NCBI RefSeq assembly: GCF_002288925.2
Contig: NW_022098076.1
Coordinates: forward strand, 79,581,526-79,645,525
Reading direction: 5' to 3'
DNA length: 64,000 nt
Source of the DNA: Delphinapterus leucas
Lineage: Eukaryota > Chordata > Mammalia > Artiodactyla > Monodontidae
In this document: one piece after another, positions 1 to 11,314 of the stretch
How positions within the stretch are numbered: the stretch's first letter is position 1
How the letters are laid out: every line of letters begins with the position of its first letter
Program-made: the position numbers and the translations under genes
The notes under the pieces: model-generated
What the model was told of the DNA's origin: nothing
Seen by the model: the letters and a program-made list of their open reading frames with translations, nothing else
Databases searched by the model: none

Positions 1-341
1 ATTTACATTACCACCAACAGTGTAGGAGGGTTCCCTTTACTCCACACCCTCTCCAGCATTTATCATTTGTAGACTTTTTGATGGCCATTCTGACCGGTGT
101 GAGGTGATACCTCATTGTATCAGTAGCTTTGATTTGAATTTCTCAAGTAATTAGTTATGTTGAGCATCTTTTCTTGTGCTTTTTAGCCATCTGTATGTCT
201 TCTTTGGAGAAATGTCTATTTAGATCTTCCACCCATTTTTTAACTGGGTTGTTTGCTGTTTTGATATTGAGCTGCGTGAGATGTTTGTATATTTTGGAGA
301 TTGATCCCTTGTCATTTGCAAATATTTTCTCCCATTCAGAA
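1..341 (-). mobile_element. L1 ORF2 3' part, inverted 5' segment of a twin-primed L1
   Basis: Read on the minus strand this encodes the C-terminal part of L1 ORF2, including a conserved EWEKIFAN stretch, and it runs off the left edge. At about 341 the orientation switches abruptly and plus-strand L1 3' sequence follows. An inverted upstream segment joined to a direct 3' segment is the expected product of twin priming during L1 insertion. The ORF2 residues at the junction lie upstream of those at the left edge, which fits that model. Confidence 0.85.
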
Positions 342-785
342 TGAAATAATGCCATTCGCAGCAACATGGATGCACCTAGAGATAGTCATACTGAGTGAAG
401 TAACTCAGACAAAGACAAGTATCATAGGATACTACTTATATGTGGAATCTTAAAAAAAGGGTACAAATGGACTTATCTACAAACAGAGAGTTATACAGAT
501 TTAGAAAACAAACTTATGGTTACCAGGGGGTAAGGGGAGGAAGGATAAATTAGGAGATTGGGATTGACATATACACACTACTATACATAAAATAGATAAT
601 TAATTAGAACCTACTGTATAGCACAGGGAACTCTACTCAATACTCTGTAATGACCTATACGGGAAAAGAATATAAAAAAGAGAGGAAATATGTATATGCA
701 TAACTGATTCACTTTGCTGTACACCTGAAACTAACACAACATTGTAAATCAACTATACTCTAATAAAAAAAAATTTTTTAATTAA
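342..785 (+). mobile_element. L1 3' end (ORF2 last codons and 3' UTR)
   Basis: The segment starts inside the last ORF2 codons ([14 protein letters not shown] residues), continues through a typical artiodactyl/cetacean L1 3' UTR and ends in the usual terminal motif plus an A-rich tail near 760-785. It is the direct-orientation half of the inverted L1 that begins at the left edge. A TSD could not be sought because the left end lies outside the window. Confidence 0.85.
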
Positions 786-1054
786 CAAAGGCTAAATAGT
801 TAAAAATTATCAGATAGAAAACTTCTTAAAAAGGTAAATTAAAAAAAAAGATAAATGAACAACTAAGTCAAGAAATTATGTTTTGGCTGGTGGCTAGGTG
901 GCGTATGGGGGTGGGGCAATAGGAGGAAGGGTAGTAGTTATAGATGTGGGGAAAGGGGGAAATAACTATAAATATAACTTTCCAAACCATAACATAGATA
1001 TAAAATAGGGAGGAGGGGATAAAACCTAGATTTTACTAAAGAACTGTGTTTAGA
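786..1054. other. Unassigned spacer between L1 elements
   Basis: A/T-rich with a G-rich patch around 900-955. I recognise no repeat or gene. It separates two L1 copies. Confidence 0.4.
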
Positions 1055-1965
1055 GGGAATGCGATAGAACCAAGATGGTGGAGTAGAAGGACATGCTCTC
1101 ACTCCCTCTTGCAAGAACACCAGAATCACAACTAACTGCTGAACAATCATCGACAGGAAGACACTAGAACTCACCAAAAAAGATACCCCACAACCAAAGA
1201 CAAAGGAGAAGCCACAATGAAATGGTAGGAAGGGCACAATCACAGTAAAATCAAATCCCATAACTGCTGGGTGGGTGACTCACAGGCTGGAGAACACTGA
1301 TACCACAGAAGTCCACCAACTGGAGTGAAGGTTCTGAGCCCCACGTCAGGCTTCCCAACCTGGAGGTATGGCAACGGGAGGAGGAATTCCTAGAGAATCA
1401 CACTTTGAAGGCTAGTGGGATTTGATTGCAGGGCTTTGACAAGACTGGGGGAAACAGAGACTCCACTCTTGGAGGGCACACACAAAGTAGTGTGCGCATC
1501 GGGACCCAGGGGAGGAGCAGTGACCCCATAGAAGACTGAACCAGACCTACCTGCTAGTGTTGGAAGGTTTCCTACAGGCATGGGAGGTGGTTGTGGCTCA
1601 CCATGGGAACAAGGACACTGGCAGCAGAAGTTCTGGGAAATAATCCTTGGTGTGAGCCCTCCCAGAGTCCGCCATTAGCCCCACCAAAGAGCTCAGGTAG
1701 GCTCCAGTGCTGGGTGGCCTCAGGCCAAACAACCAACAGGGAGGAAACCCAGCCCCACCCATCAGCAGTCAAATGGGTTAAAGTTTTACTGAGCTCGGCC
1801 CAACAGAGCAACAGTCAGCTCTACTGACCACCAGTCCCTCCCATCAGGAAACTTGCACAAACCTCTTAGATAGCCACATCCACCAGAGGGCAGACAGCAG
1901 AAGCAAGAAGAACTACAATCCTGCAGCCTGTGGAACAAAAAGCACATTCACAGAGAGACAGAAAG
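1055..1965 (+). promoter_or_regulatory. L1 5' UTR (internal promoter region)
   Basis: About 900 bp lie upstream of the ORF1 start. The region is more G+C-rich than its surroundings and has the usual L1 leader layout. In intact L1s this leader contains the internal RNA polymerase II promoter, including a YY1-type AAGATGG motif at the very start, and AAGATGG is visible at about 1,073. No long ORF is expected here, and the short open frames on both strands are incidental. Confidence 0.75.
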
Positions 1966-2867
1966 ATGAAAAGGCAGAGGGCTATGTACCAGATGAAGAA
2001 ACAAGATAAAACCCCAGAAAAACAACTAAATGAAGTGGAGATAGGCATCCTTCCAGAGAAAGAATTCAGAATAATGATAGAGAAGATGATCCAGGACCTC
2101 AGAAAAAGAACAGAGGCGAAGATGGAGAAGATGCAAGAAATGTGTAAGAAAGACCTAGAAGAATTAAAAAACAAACAGAGATGAACAATACAATAACTGA
2201 AATGAAAAGTACACTAGAAGGAATCAATAGCAGAATAACTGAGGCAGAAGAACGGATAAGTGACCTGGAAGACAGAATGGTGGAATTCACTGCTGTGGAA
2301 CAGAATAAAGAAAAAAAGAATGAAAAGAAATAAGACAGCCAAAGAGACCTCTGGGACAACATTAAACGCAACAACATTCACATTATAGGGGTCCTAGAAG
2401 GAGAAGAGAGAGAGAAAGGAACCGAGAAAATATTTGAAGAGATTATAGTTGAAAACTTCCCTAACATGGGAAAGCAAATAGCCACCCAAGTCCAGGAAGC
2501 ACAGAGAGTCCCAGGCAGGATAAACACAAGGAGAAACACCCTGAGACACACAGTAATCAAACTGGCAAAATTTAAAGACTAAGAAAAATTACTGAAAGCA
2601 GCAAGGGAAAAATGAAAAATAACATACAAGGAAACTCCCATAAGATTAACAGCTGATTTCTCAGCAGAAACTCTACAAGCCAGAAGGGAGTGGTAAGATA
2701 TATTTAAAGTGATGAAAGGGAAGAACCTAAAACCAAGATTACTATACCCAACAAGGATCTCATTCAGATTCAATGGAGAAATCAAAAGCTTTACAGACAA
2801 GCAAAAGCTAAGAGAATTCAGCACCACAAAACCAGCTCTACAACAAATGCTACAGGAAATTCTCTAA
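1966..2867 (+). pseudogene. L1 ORF1 protein, broken
   Basis: L1 ORF1 encodes an RNA-binding trimeric chaperone with an N-terminal coiled coil, a central RRM and a C-terminal domain. The start ATG at 1,966 opens a Lys/Glu-rich coiled-coil segment (MKRQRAMYQMKKQDK...). A small deletion near 2,175 shifts the frame into a TGA at 2,182. Downstream the family sequence continues in other frames, with heptad-like ITEAEERISDLEDRM and then the RNA-binding core. Further stops lie near 2,329 and 2,580, and the normal end is at 2,867. The 902-bp span is not a multiple of three, which confirms a net frameshift. It cannot make full-length ORF1p. Confidence 0.88.
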
Positions 2868-2925
2868 GTGGGAAACACAAGAGAAGAAAAGGACCTACAG
2901 AAACAAACCCAAAACAATTAAGAAT

Positions 2926-5900
2926 ATGGTCATAGGAACATAAATATCGATAATTACCTTAAAATTGAATGGATTAAATGCTCCAACCAAAAGACACAGT
3001 CTCACTGAATGGATACAAAAACAAGACCCATATATATGCTGTCTACAAGAGACCCACTTCAAACCTAGGGACACATACAGACCGAAGGTGAGGGGATAGA
3101 ATAAGATATTCCATGCAAATGTAAATTAAAAGAAAGCTGGAGTAGCAACATTCATATCAGATAAAATAGACTTTAAAATAAAGAATGCTACAAGAGACAA
3201 GGAAGGATGCTACATAATGATCAAGGGAACAATCCAAGAAGAAGATATAACAATTATAAATATATATGCACCCAACATAGGAGCACCTCCATACATAAGG
3301 CAACTGCTAACAACTATAAAAGAGGAAATCAACAGTAACACAATAATAGTGGGGGACTTTAACACCTCACTTACACCAATGGACAGATCATCCAGACTGA
3401 AAATTAATAAGGAAACACAAGCTTTAAATGACACTATAGACCAGATAGATTTAACTGATATTTACAGGACATTCCATCCAAAAACAGCAGATTACACTTT
3501 CTTTTCAAGTGTACATGGAACATTCTCCAGGATAGATCACATCTTGGGTCACAAAAATCAAGCCTCGGTAAATTTAAGAAAACTGAAATCATATCAAGCA
3601 TCTATTCTGACCACAATACTATGAGATTAGAAATCAATTACAGGGAAAAAACGTAAAACATGCAAACACATGGAGGCTACACAATACGTTACTAAATAAC
3701 CAAGAGATCACTGAAGAAATCAAAGATGAAATAAAAAAATACCTAGAGACAAATGACAATGAAAACACAATGATCCAAAACCTATGGGATGCAGCAAAAG
3801 CAGTTCTAAGAGGGACGTTTATAGCTATACAAGCCTACCTCAAGAAACAAGAAAAATGTCAAATAAACAATCTAACCTTGCACCTAAAGGAACTAGAGAA
3901 AGAAGAACAAACAAAATGCAAAGTTAGCAGAAGGGAAGAAATCATAAAGATCAGAGAAGAAATAAATGAAATAGAAACAAAGAAAACAGTAGCAAAGATC
4001 AAAAAAACTAAAAGCTGGTTCTTTGAGAAGATAAAAAAATTGATAAACCATTAGCGAGACTCATCAAGAAAAAGAGGGAGAGGACTCATATCAATAAAAT
4101 TAGAAATGAAAAAGAAGTAACAACTGACACTGCAGAAATACAAAGGATCATGAGAGATTACTACAAGCAACTCTATGCCAATAAAATGGACAACCTGGAA
4201 AAAATGGACAAATTCTTAGAAATGAACAACCTGCCAAGACTGAATCAGGAAGAAATAGAAAATATAAACAGACCAATCACAAGCACTGAAATTGAAACTG
4301 TGATTAAAAATCTTCCAACAAACAAAAGCCCAGGACCAGATGGCTTCACAGGCGAATTCTATCAATCATTTAGAGAAGAGCTAACACCTATCCTTCTCAA
4401 ACTCTTCCGAAATATAGCAGAGGGAGGAACACTCCCAAACTCATTCTACGAGGCCACCATCACCCTGATACCAAAACCAGACAAGGATGTCACAAAGAAA
4501 GAAAACTACAGGCCAATATCACTGATGAACATACATGCAAAAATCCTCAACAAAATACTAGCAAACAGAATCCAACAGCACACTAAAAGGATCATACACC
4601 ATGATCAAGTGGGGTTTATTCCAGGAATGCCAGGATTCTTCAATATACGCAAATCAATCAACGTGATACACCATATTAACAAATTGAAGGAGAAAAACCA
4701 TAAGATCATCTCAATAGATGCAGAGAAAGCTTTCGACAAAATTCAACACCCATTTATGATAAAAACCCTGCAGAAAGTAGGCATAGAGGGAACTCTCCTC
4801 AACATAATAAAGGCCATATATAACAAACCCACAGCCAACATCGTCCTCAATGGTGAAAAACTGAAAGCATTTCCACTAAGATCAGGAACAAGACAAGGTT
4901 GCCCACTCTCACCACTCTTATTCAACAGAGTTTTGGACGTTTTAGCCACAGAAATCAGAGAAGAAAAGGAAATAAAAGGAATCCAAATCGGAAAAGAAGA
5001 AGTAAAGCTGTCACTGTTTGCAGATGACATGATACTGTACATAGAGAATCCTAAAGATGCTACCAGAAATCTAGTAGAGCTAATCAATGAATTTGGTAAT
5101 GTAGCAGGATACAAAATTAATGTACAGAAATCTCTGGCATTCCTATACACTAATGATGAAAAATCTGAAAGTGAAATCAAGAAAACACTCCCATTTACCA
5201 TTGCAACAAAAATAATAAAATATCTAGGAATAAACCTACCTAAGGAGACAACAGACCTGTATGCAGAATATTATAAGACACTGATGAAAGAAGTTAAAGG
5301 TGATACAAATAGATGGAGAGATATACTATGTTCTTGGATTGGAAGAATCAACATTGTGAAAATGACTCTGCTACCCAAAGCAATCTACAGATTCAATGCA
5401 ATCCCTATCAAACTACCACTGGCATTTTTCACAGAACTAGAACAAAAAATTTCACAATTTGTATGGAAACACAAAAGACCCCGAATAGCCAAAGCAATCT
5501 TGAGAGCGAAAAACAGAGCTGGAGGAATCAGGCTCCCTGACTTCAGACTATACTACAAAGCTACAGTAGTCAAGAGAAAATGGTACTGGCACAAAAACAG
5601 AAATACAGATCAATGGAACAGGATAGAAAGCCCAGAGATAAACCCACGCACATATGGTCACCTTATCTTTGATAAAGGAGGCAGGAATGTACAGTGGAGA
5701 AAGGACAGCCTCTTCAATAAGTGGTGCTGGGAAAACTGGACAGCTACATGTAAAAGTATGAGATTAGAACAGTCCCTAACACCATACACAAAAATAAGCT
5801 CAAAATGGATTAAAGACTTAAATGTAAGGCCAGAAACTATCAAACTCTTAGAGGAAAACATAGGCAGAACACTCTATGACATAAATCACAGAAAAATCCT

Positions 5901-6741
5901 TATTGACCCACCTCCTAGAGAAATGTAAATAAAAACAAAAATAAACAAATGGGACTTAATGAAACTTCAAAGATTTTGCACAGTAAAGGAAACCATAAAC
6001 AAGACCAAAAGACAACCCTCAGAATGGGAGAAAATAGTTTCAAATGAAGCAACTGTCAAAGGATTAATGTCCAAAATTTAAAAGCAGCTCATGCAGCTCA
6101 ATAACAAAAAAACAAACAACCCAATCCAAAAATGGGCAGAAGACCTAAATAGACATTTCTCCAAAGAAGATATACAGATTGCCAACAAACACATGAAAGG
6201 ATGCTCAACATCACTAATCATTAGAGAAATGCAAATCAAAACTACAATGAGATATCATCTCACACCAGTCAGAATGGCCATCATCAAAAAATCTAGAAAC
6301 AATAAATGCTGGAGAGGGTGTGGAGAAAAGGGAACACTCTTGCACTGCTGGTGGGAATGTGAATTGGTTCAGCCACTATGGAGAACAGTATGGAGGTTCC
6401 TTAAAAAAGTACAAATAGAACTACCATATGACCCAGCAATCCCACTACTGGGTATATACCCTGAGAAAACCAAAATTCAAAAAGAGTCATGTACCAAAAT
6501 GTTCATTGCAGCTCTATTTACAGTAGCCCGGAGATGGAAACAACCTAAGTGCCCATCATCAGATGAATGGATAAAGAAGATGTGGCACATATATACAATG
6601 GAATATTACTCAGCCATAAAAAGAAACGAAATTGAGCTATTTGTAATGAGGTGGATAGACCTAGAGTCTGTCATACAGAGTGAAGTAAGTCAGAAAGAAA
6701 AAGACAAATACCGTATGCTAACACATATATATGGAATTTAA
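2926..6741 (+). pseudogene. L1 ORF2 protein (endonuclease / reverse transcriptase), broken
   Basis: L1 ORF2 combines an APE-like endonuclease, a reverse transcriptase and a C-terminal Cys-rich segment, and carries out target-primed reverse transcription. The start codon at 2,926 is followed by a stop at 2,941. The endonuclease part survives in 3,217-3,624, with NIYAPN and the GDFNT motif at residues 46-50 of that piece. Frameshifts follow near 3,560 and between about 4,040 and 4,110. The longest open piece, 4,150-5,928 (592 codons), holds the reverse transcriptase: SPGPDG at residues 60-65, RQGCPLSP at 248-255 and the catalytic FADD at 290-293 (nt 5,017-5,028). In the same frame, single nonsense codons occur at 5,926 and 6,079. 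The frame then runs from 6,082 to 6,741 and includes the C-x3-C-x7-H-x4-C motif (C73, C77, H85, C90 counted from Met 6,091). It is not active as encoded. Confidence 0.93.
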
Positions 6742-7112
6742 GAAAAAAAAATGTCATGAAGAAACTAGAGGTAAGACAGGAATAAAGACACAGACCTACT
6801 GGAGAACGGACTTGAGGATATGGGGAGGGGGAAGGGTGAGCTGTGACAGGGCGAGAGAGAGTCACGGACATATATACACTACCAAACGTAAAATAGATAG
6901 CTAGTGGGAAGCAGCCGCATAGCACAGGGAGATCAGCTCAGTGCTTTGTGACCGCCTGGAGGGGTGGGATACGGAGGGTGGGAGGGAGGGAGACGCAAGA
7001 AGGAAGAGATATGGGAACATATGTATATGTATAACTGATTCACTTTGTTATAAAGCAGAAACTAACACACCATTGTAAAGCAATTATACCCCAATAAAGA
7101 TGTTAATAAAGA
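6742..7112 (+). other. L1 3' UTR with G-rich tract and A-rich tail
   Basis: The UTR follows the ORF2 stop. It has a polypurine/G-rich run at about 6,961-6,994 with at least four closely spaced G3 runs, the conserved terminal block and an AATAAA before the A-rich tail. The G-rich run has the form of a G-quadruplex motif, which is typical of mammalian L1 3' UTRs. Confidence 0.8.
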
Positions 7113-7836
7113 AAAAACTACAAACAGAAATACCATATGACCCAGTAATCCCATTACTGGGCATATACCCTGAGAAAACCAAAATTCAAAAAGAGTCATG
7201 TACCAAAATGTTCATTGCAGCTCTATTTACAATAGCCCGGAGATGGAAACAACCTAAGTGTGCATCATCAGATGAATGGATAAAGAAGATGTGGCACATA
7301 TATACAATGGAATATTACTCAGCCATAAAAAGAAACAAAATTGAGTTATTTGTAGGGAGGTGGTGGACCTAGAGTCTGTCATACAGAGTGAAGTAAGTCA
7401 GAAAGAGAAAGACAAATACCGTATGCTAACACATATATATGGAATCTAAGAAAAAAAAAATGTCATGAAGTACCTAGGGGTAAGATGGGAATAAAGACAC
7501 AGGCCTACTAGAGAATGGACTTGAGGATATGGGGAGGGAGAAGGGTAAGCTGTGACAAAGTGAGAGAGTGGCATGGACATATATACACTACCAAACGTAA
7601 AATAGATAGCTAGTGGGAAGCAGCCACATAGCACAGGGAGATCAGCTCGGTGCTTTGTGACCACCTGGATGGGTGGGATAGGGAGGGTGGGAGGGAGGGA
7701 GATGCAAGAGGGAGGAGATATGGGAACATATGTATAACTGATTCACTTTGTTACAAAGCAGAAACTAACACACCATTGTAAAGCAATTATACTCCAATAA
7801 AGATGTAAAAAAATTTTTTTAAATTAAAAAAAAAAA
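7113..7836 (+). mobile_element. 5'-truncated L1 copy, same subfamily as the preceding one
   Basis: The segment begins inside the C-terminal ORF2 codons ([24 protein letters not shown]) right after the A-rich tail of the previous L1. It repeats the same 3' ORF2 and 3' UTR, including diagnostic [24 protein letters not shown] residues and the G-rich tract at 7,670-7,700. It ends in AATAAAG and an A/T tail near 7,795-7,836. Either a young L1 inserted into the poly(A) tail of its relative, or a local tandem duplication occurred. The ORF2 frame is open from 7,100 to 7,372. Confidence 0.9.
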
Positions 7837-8850
7837 AAATGGAACCTAATGAAATTTCAAAGCTTTTGCACAGCAAAGGAAATCATAAACAAGACGAAGA
7901 GACAACCCCCAGAATGGGAGAAAATATTTGCAAACGAATCAACGGACAAAGGATTAATCTCCAAAATATATAAACAGCTCATGCAGCTCCATATTAAAAA
8001 AACAAACAACCCAATCCAAAAATGGGCAGAAGACCTAAATAGACATTTCTCCAAAGAAGACATACAGATGGCCAGGATGCACATGAAAAACTGCTCAACA
8101 TCACTAATTATTAGAGAAATGCAAATCAAAACTACAATGAGGTATCACCTCACACCAGTTATAATGGGCATCATCAGAAAATCTACAAACAACAAATGCC
8201 GGAGAGGGTGTGGAGAAAAGGGAACCCTCTTGCACTGTTGGTGGGAATGTAAACTGATATAGCCACTATGGAGAACAGTATGGAGGTTCCTTAAAAAACT
8301 AAAAATAGAATTACCATATGATCCAGCAATCCCACTACTGGGCATATACTCAGAGAAAACCATAATTCAAAAAGACACATTCACCCCAATGTTCATTGCA
8401 GCACTATTTACAATATCCAGGTCATGGAAGCAACCTAAATGCCCATCGACAGATGAATGCATAAAGAAGATGTGGTACATATATACAATGGAATATTACT
8501 CAGCCATAAAAAGGAACAAAATTGGGTCATTTGTAGAGACGTGGATGGATCTAGAGACTGTCATATAGAGTGAAGTAAGTCAGAAAGAGTAAAACAAATA
8601 TCGTATATTAACGCATATATGTGGAACCTATAAAAATGGTACAGATGAACCGGTTTGCAGGGCAGAAATTGAGACACAGATGTAGAGAACAAACGTATGG
8701 ACACCAATGGGGGAAAGCGGTGGGGGTGGGGTGGGGATGGTGGTGTGATGAATTGGGAGATTGGGATTGACATGTATGCACTGATGTGTATAAAATGGAT
8801 AACTAATAAGAACCTGCTGTATTAAAAAATTAATAAAATAAAATTTTTTA
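7837..8850 (+). mobile_element. 5'-truncated L1 copy of a different subfamily
   Basis: A third L1 3' end starts directly after the A-rich tail of the second. Its ORF2 frame from 7,849 encodes the EWEKIFAN...[18 protein letters not shown] region and is open to a stop at 8,260. The 3' UTR differs from the two copies before it (no GGGAGGGAGGG tract; a G/T-rich patch at about 8,712-8,745 instead), so it belongs to another L1 lineage. It ends in an AT-rich tail near 8,820-8,850. Confidence 0.88.
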
Positions 8851-8859
8851 AAAAGTTAA

Positions 8860-9054
8860 GGGCTTCCCTGGTGGCGCAGTGGTTGAGAGTCCGCCTGCCA
8901 ATGCACTGGACACGGGTTCATGCCCCGGTCCAGGAAGATCCCACATGCCGTGGAGCGGCTGGGCCCATGAGCCATGGCCGCTGAGCCTGCGCGTCCGGAG
9001 CCTGTGCTCCGCAACGGGAGAGGTCACAACAGTGAGAGGCCCGCGTACCGCAAA
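8860..9054 (+). mobile_element. CHR SINE (short form)
   Basis: A tRNA-Glu-derived SINE. The head GGCTTCCCTGGTGGCGCAG contains a pol III A-box-like sequence, and a B-box-like GGTTCATGCCC follows. The short A tail and flanking direct repeats of AAAAGTTAA (8,851-8,859 and 9,055-9,063) mark the insertion. It landed in the tail of the third L1. Confidence 0.93.
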
Positions 9055-9063
9055 AAAAGTTAA

Positions 9064-10929
9064 AAGATATATATGTAAATAAAAACATTCTGATTTCTGC
9101 CTACAGGTTTGGGCAGATACTGTAACCACAGAAAAAAAAGAAGGGAATGCCTTAACCAAACCCCCATTTCTCTCATGGCTTGTGGGGGGCCTCTCCCCTG
9201 GTCAGGGTGTCTGGGCTGGGGGTTAAGGGCCATTATGTATAATGTTTGCTGTGAATTTTTGGCATGGAAGCTGCATGAGTTCAAGAAGTTCTGTTTTATT
9301 CCTAGTTTAGTAATAATTTGTATCATAAATAAATAACAAATTTTTTTAAGAGAAAAATAAACTGTTTATCATTTAGAAAAGAAACATGGAGAGTGGTTTC
9401 TGCTGGAACATGTTGGATATATTCTGTGCAAAAGCTTCAAAAAATTCTTCCAGTTTGAAATTATTATCAATCTGCCAACTTGGCTACAAGCCAGATGGGT
9501 ACAGATATTTGGTGCTCATTTATATAATTTACTGTTGACTTTGAGAATAAGATGTATGTTGGACCATCCTAGGATGCATATCAAAAAAGTAGAATGATTA
9601 CCCAGTGAAAAGTTACAGTTCTAATTTCATTTTAAAAAGTAGACATGCTATAATCTAGAAAGACAAAGGAAGATTCACAACACACGTTAAAAATATAAAA
9701 ATTAATAGGAAATAAAACTGAATAGTTTAGAAATTATTTTTCAACGTTCACCAAATCTTTGGGGAATCTTATAAAATGCCTTGGAGTGGTGCCCAATTAC
9801 CACGTTTGCTACAATTCAGCTCTTTTCCCCAGAGGTATTAATTGAGATTGTAGGGTACACAGAGCAAAACTTGGAGACTCAGCTTTTTACCTTTTTTAAA
9901 AGGTTTAAGACAGAATTTGTTTTTTTCAAACAAGCTTTTATCTGTATGTGGGCACATGTACATATGTGTTGTGTAAGTATGTATATGTATATTTTTACAA
10001 GAAGATAAATTGTGCCTGTTCTCTTTGGACCCTAACTACAAAAATGTAATGAACCAGTCTGTTGTGGACCAACATATTTAGGGCTTGTACACTCCCCACA
10101 CTCTGGATTCAGCACTGCTTGGAATCCAACCATAATTTCAGGTTAGCCTTAATTTTATAAAAGTGCAGTTGCTATTTTCCTTTGGCTCCAACCTTTTGTG
10201 ATAAAATGCAAAGAATCAACGCATTGTTTCACATCACTCACTTTCAAAATTATATTTCAGTTACAGTAATAGAAAAGCTTCTTTCTATACTGACATCTAC
10301 TCCAGTTTTCAAAAGCAAATACATAAAAAACACATTTCAAGAATGAAAAGATGATACAAGGACATAAGTAATAATTGCACGGTAAGTTTTATCAGCCCCA
10401 GTGACAGTGCTCTGGCAAAGACATTGGTTTATCATTCGAAGCAAGTAGTTCTATGTTTGTGAATGGCAGAATGAGACCAGCTTCGACTGGTTTATGAAGT
10501 GATTTTTTTCTTTCTACTGAATGATTGAGACAAAGGACCAGCAGGAGATACCACTATCTATAGGAGATACCACTCTCTATCCAAGTGTCAACTCTTTTTA
10601 TTACTTTCGTTTTGTTTCTAGTGCGGACATTGTTGCCTCATTCACCATCTGCTAATGTGAAGTAGGAAATGTTTAACTCTGGGCTACTCTGGATGAATTG
10701 CCCCGAGAAAGTAATTTAATAGTTACTATCCTTCTTACCTGCTGCTTTGAGTGTCAGGGAGGGAAAATGTTGCAGCCCTGGGAGTCAGCAGGGAACATGT
10801 CTGTATTCATCTTTGTATACTCTTTTAAGTCTAGCATGGTCCCCGGGACAAAGGAGGCACGAAAAAGAAATTGTAGAATCAAGTTGAAACAGACTCTAAA
10901 CCTGTTGGAAAGGCAGGAAAATGTGATGG
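9064..10929. other. Unique sequence, no gene recognised
   Basis: About 1.9 kb of A/T-rich sequence with no repeat family I can name and no credible exon. A 19-bp tandem duplication sits at 10,543-10,580 (two copies differing at one base). The small open frames have no recognisable domains. Confidence 0.4.
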
Positions 10930-10934
10930 GAACA

Positions 10935-11110
10935 GCATGAAGCCAGTCTCTTAATCCTGACTCTGCCATTTACAAACTGAATAGACTATGGATGTACTTT
11001 GTAACCTCTTTGAAACTCAGTTTGCCCACCTATCAAATGGTAATAACCAACCTCTACCTTACAAGGCTGAAATGTGTATTAAATAATAGTGTATGTAAAC
11101 TGCCAATTAC
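10935..11110 (+). repeat. MIR SINE relic
   Basis: It matches the MIR order from memory: the 'tctgccatttac' segment, then the core 'ctttgaaactcagtttgcccacctatcaaatggtaat', then an AT-rich end. It is well diverged, as expected for this ancient tRNA-derived SINE. Confidence 0.7.
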
Positions 11111-11266
11111 CAAAAGAAGGATGGTGGGCCAGGCTATCTCTTATTAGATTTAGGCAAGAGAGAGACTGGTCTAGAAAAATAATCTTCTGTCTTCCTCTTC
11201 CCCCCAACTTTTATAGAGGCAAAAAGATTCCAAGTGTTGCTTTAAAAAGTGCGTGAGGGCGCACTG

Positions 11267-11268
<2 letters not shown>

Positions 11269-11312
<44 letters not shown>
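11269..11312. repeat. (CA)n microsatellite
   Basis: A perfect run of about 22 AC units. It is likely to be polymorphic in length. Confidence 0.97.

Positions 11313-11314
<2 letters not shown>

Larger units (their letters stand above)
1055..7112 (+). mobile_element. Near-full-length LINE-1 retrotransposon, inactive
   Basis: This is about 6 kb with the complete L1 order: a 5' UTR beginning near the motif AAGATGGTGGAGTAGAAGG (from about 1,073), ORF1 remnants, ORF2 remnants, a 3' UTR with a G-rich tract, and an AATAAA signal near 7,093 just before an A-rich tail. The reading frames match cetartiodactyl L1. It is dead: ORF1 has a frameshift and several stops, and ORF2 has stops and frameshifts. 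The copy is nevertheless only moderately diverged, because a 592-codon open stretch of ORF2 survives. A second L1 3' end begins immediately after its tail. Confidence 0.93.

Noticed and set aside
4150..5928. 592-codon open frame as a host gene
   Set aside because: It is L1 ORF2 with the reverse transcriptase FADD motif, embedded in a complete L1 structure.
8860..9054. tRNA gene calls in SINE heads (here and in the other CHR SINEs)
   Set aside because: The A- and B-box-like motifs come from the tRNA-Glu ancestry of the SINE. The copies have SINE bodies, A tails and TSDs, and none folds as an intact tRNA by eye.
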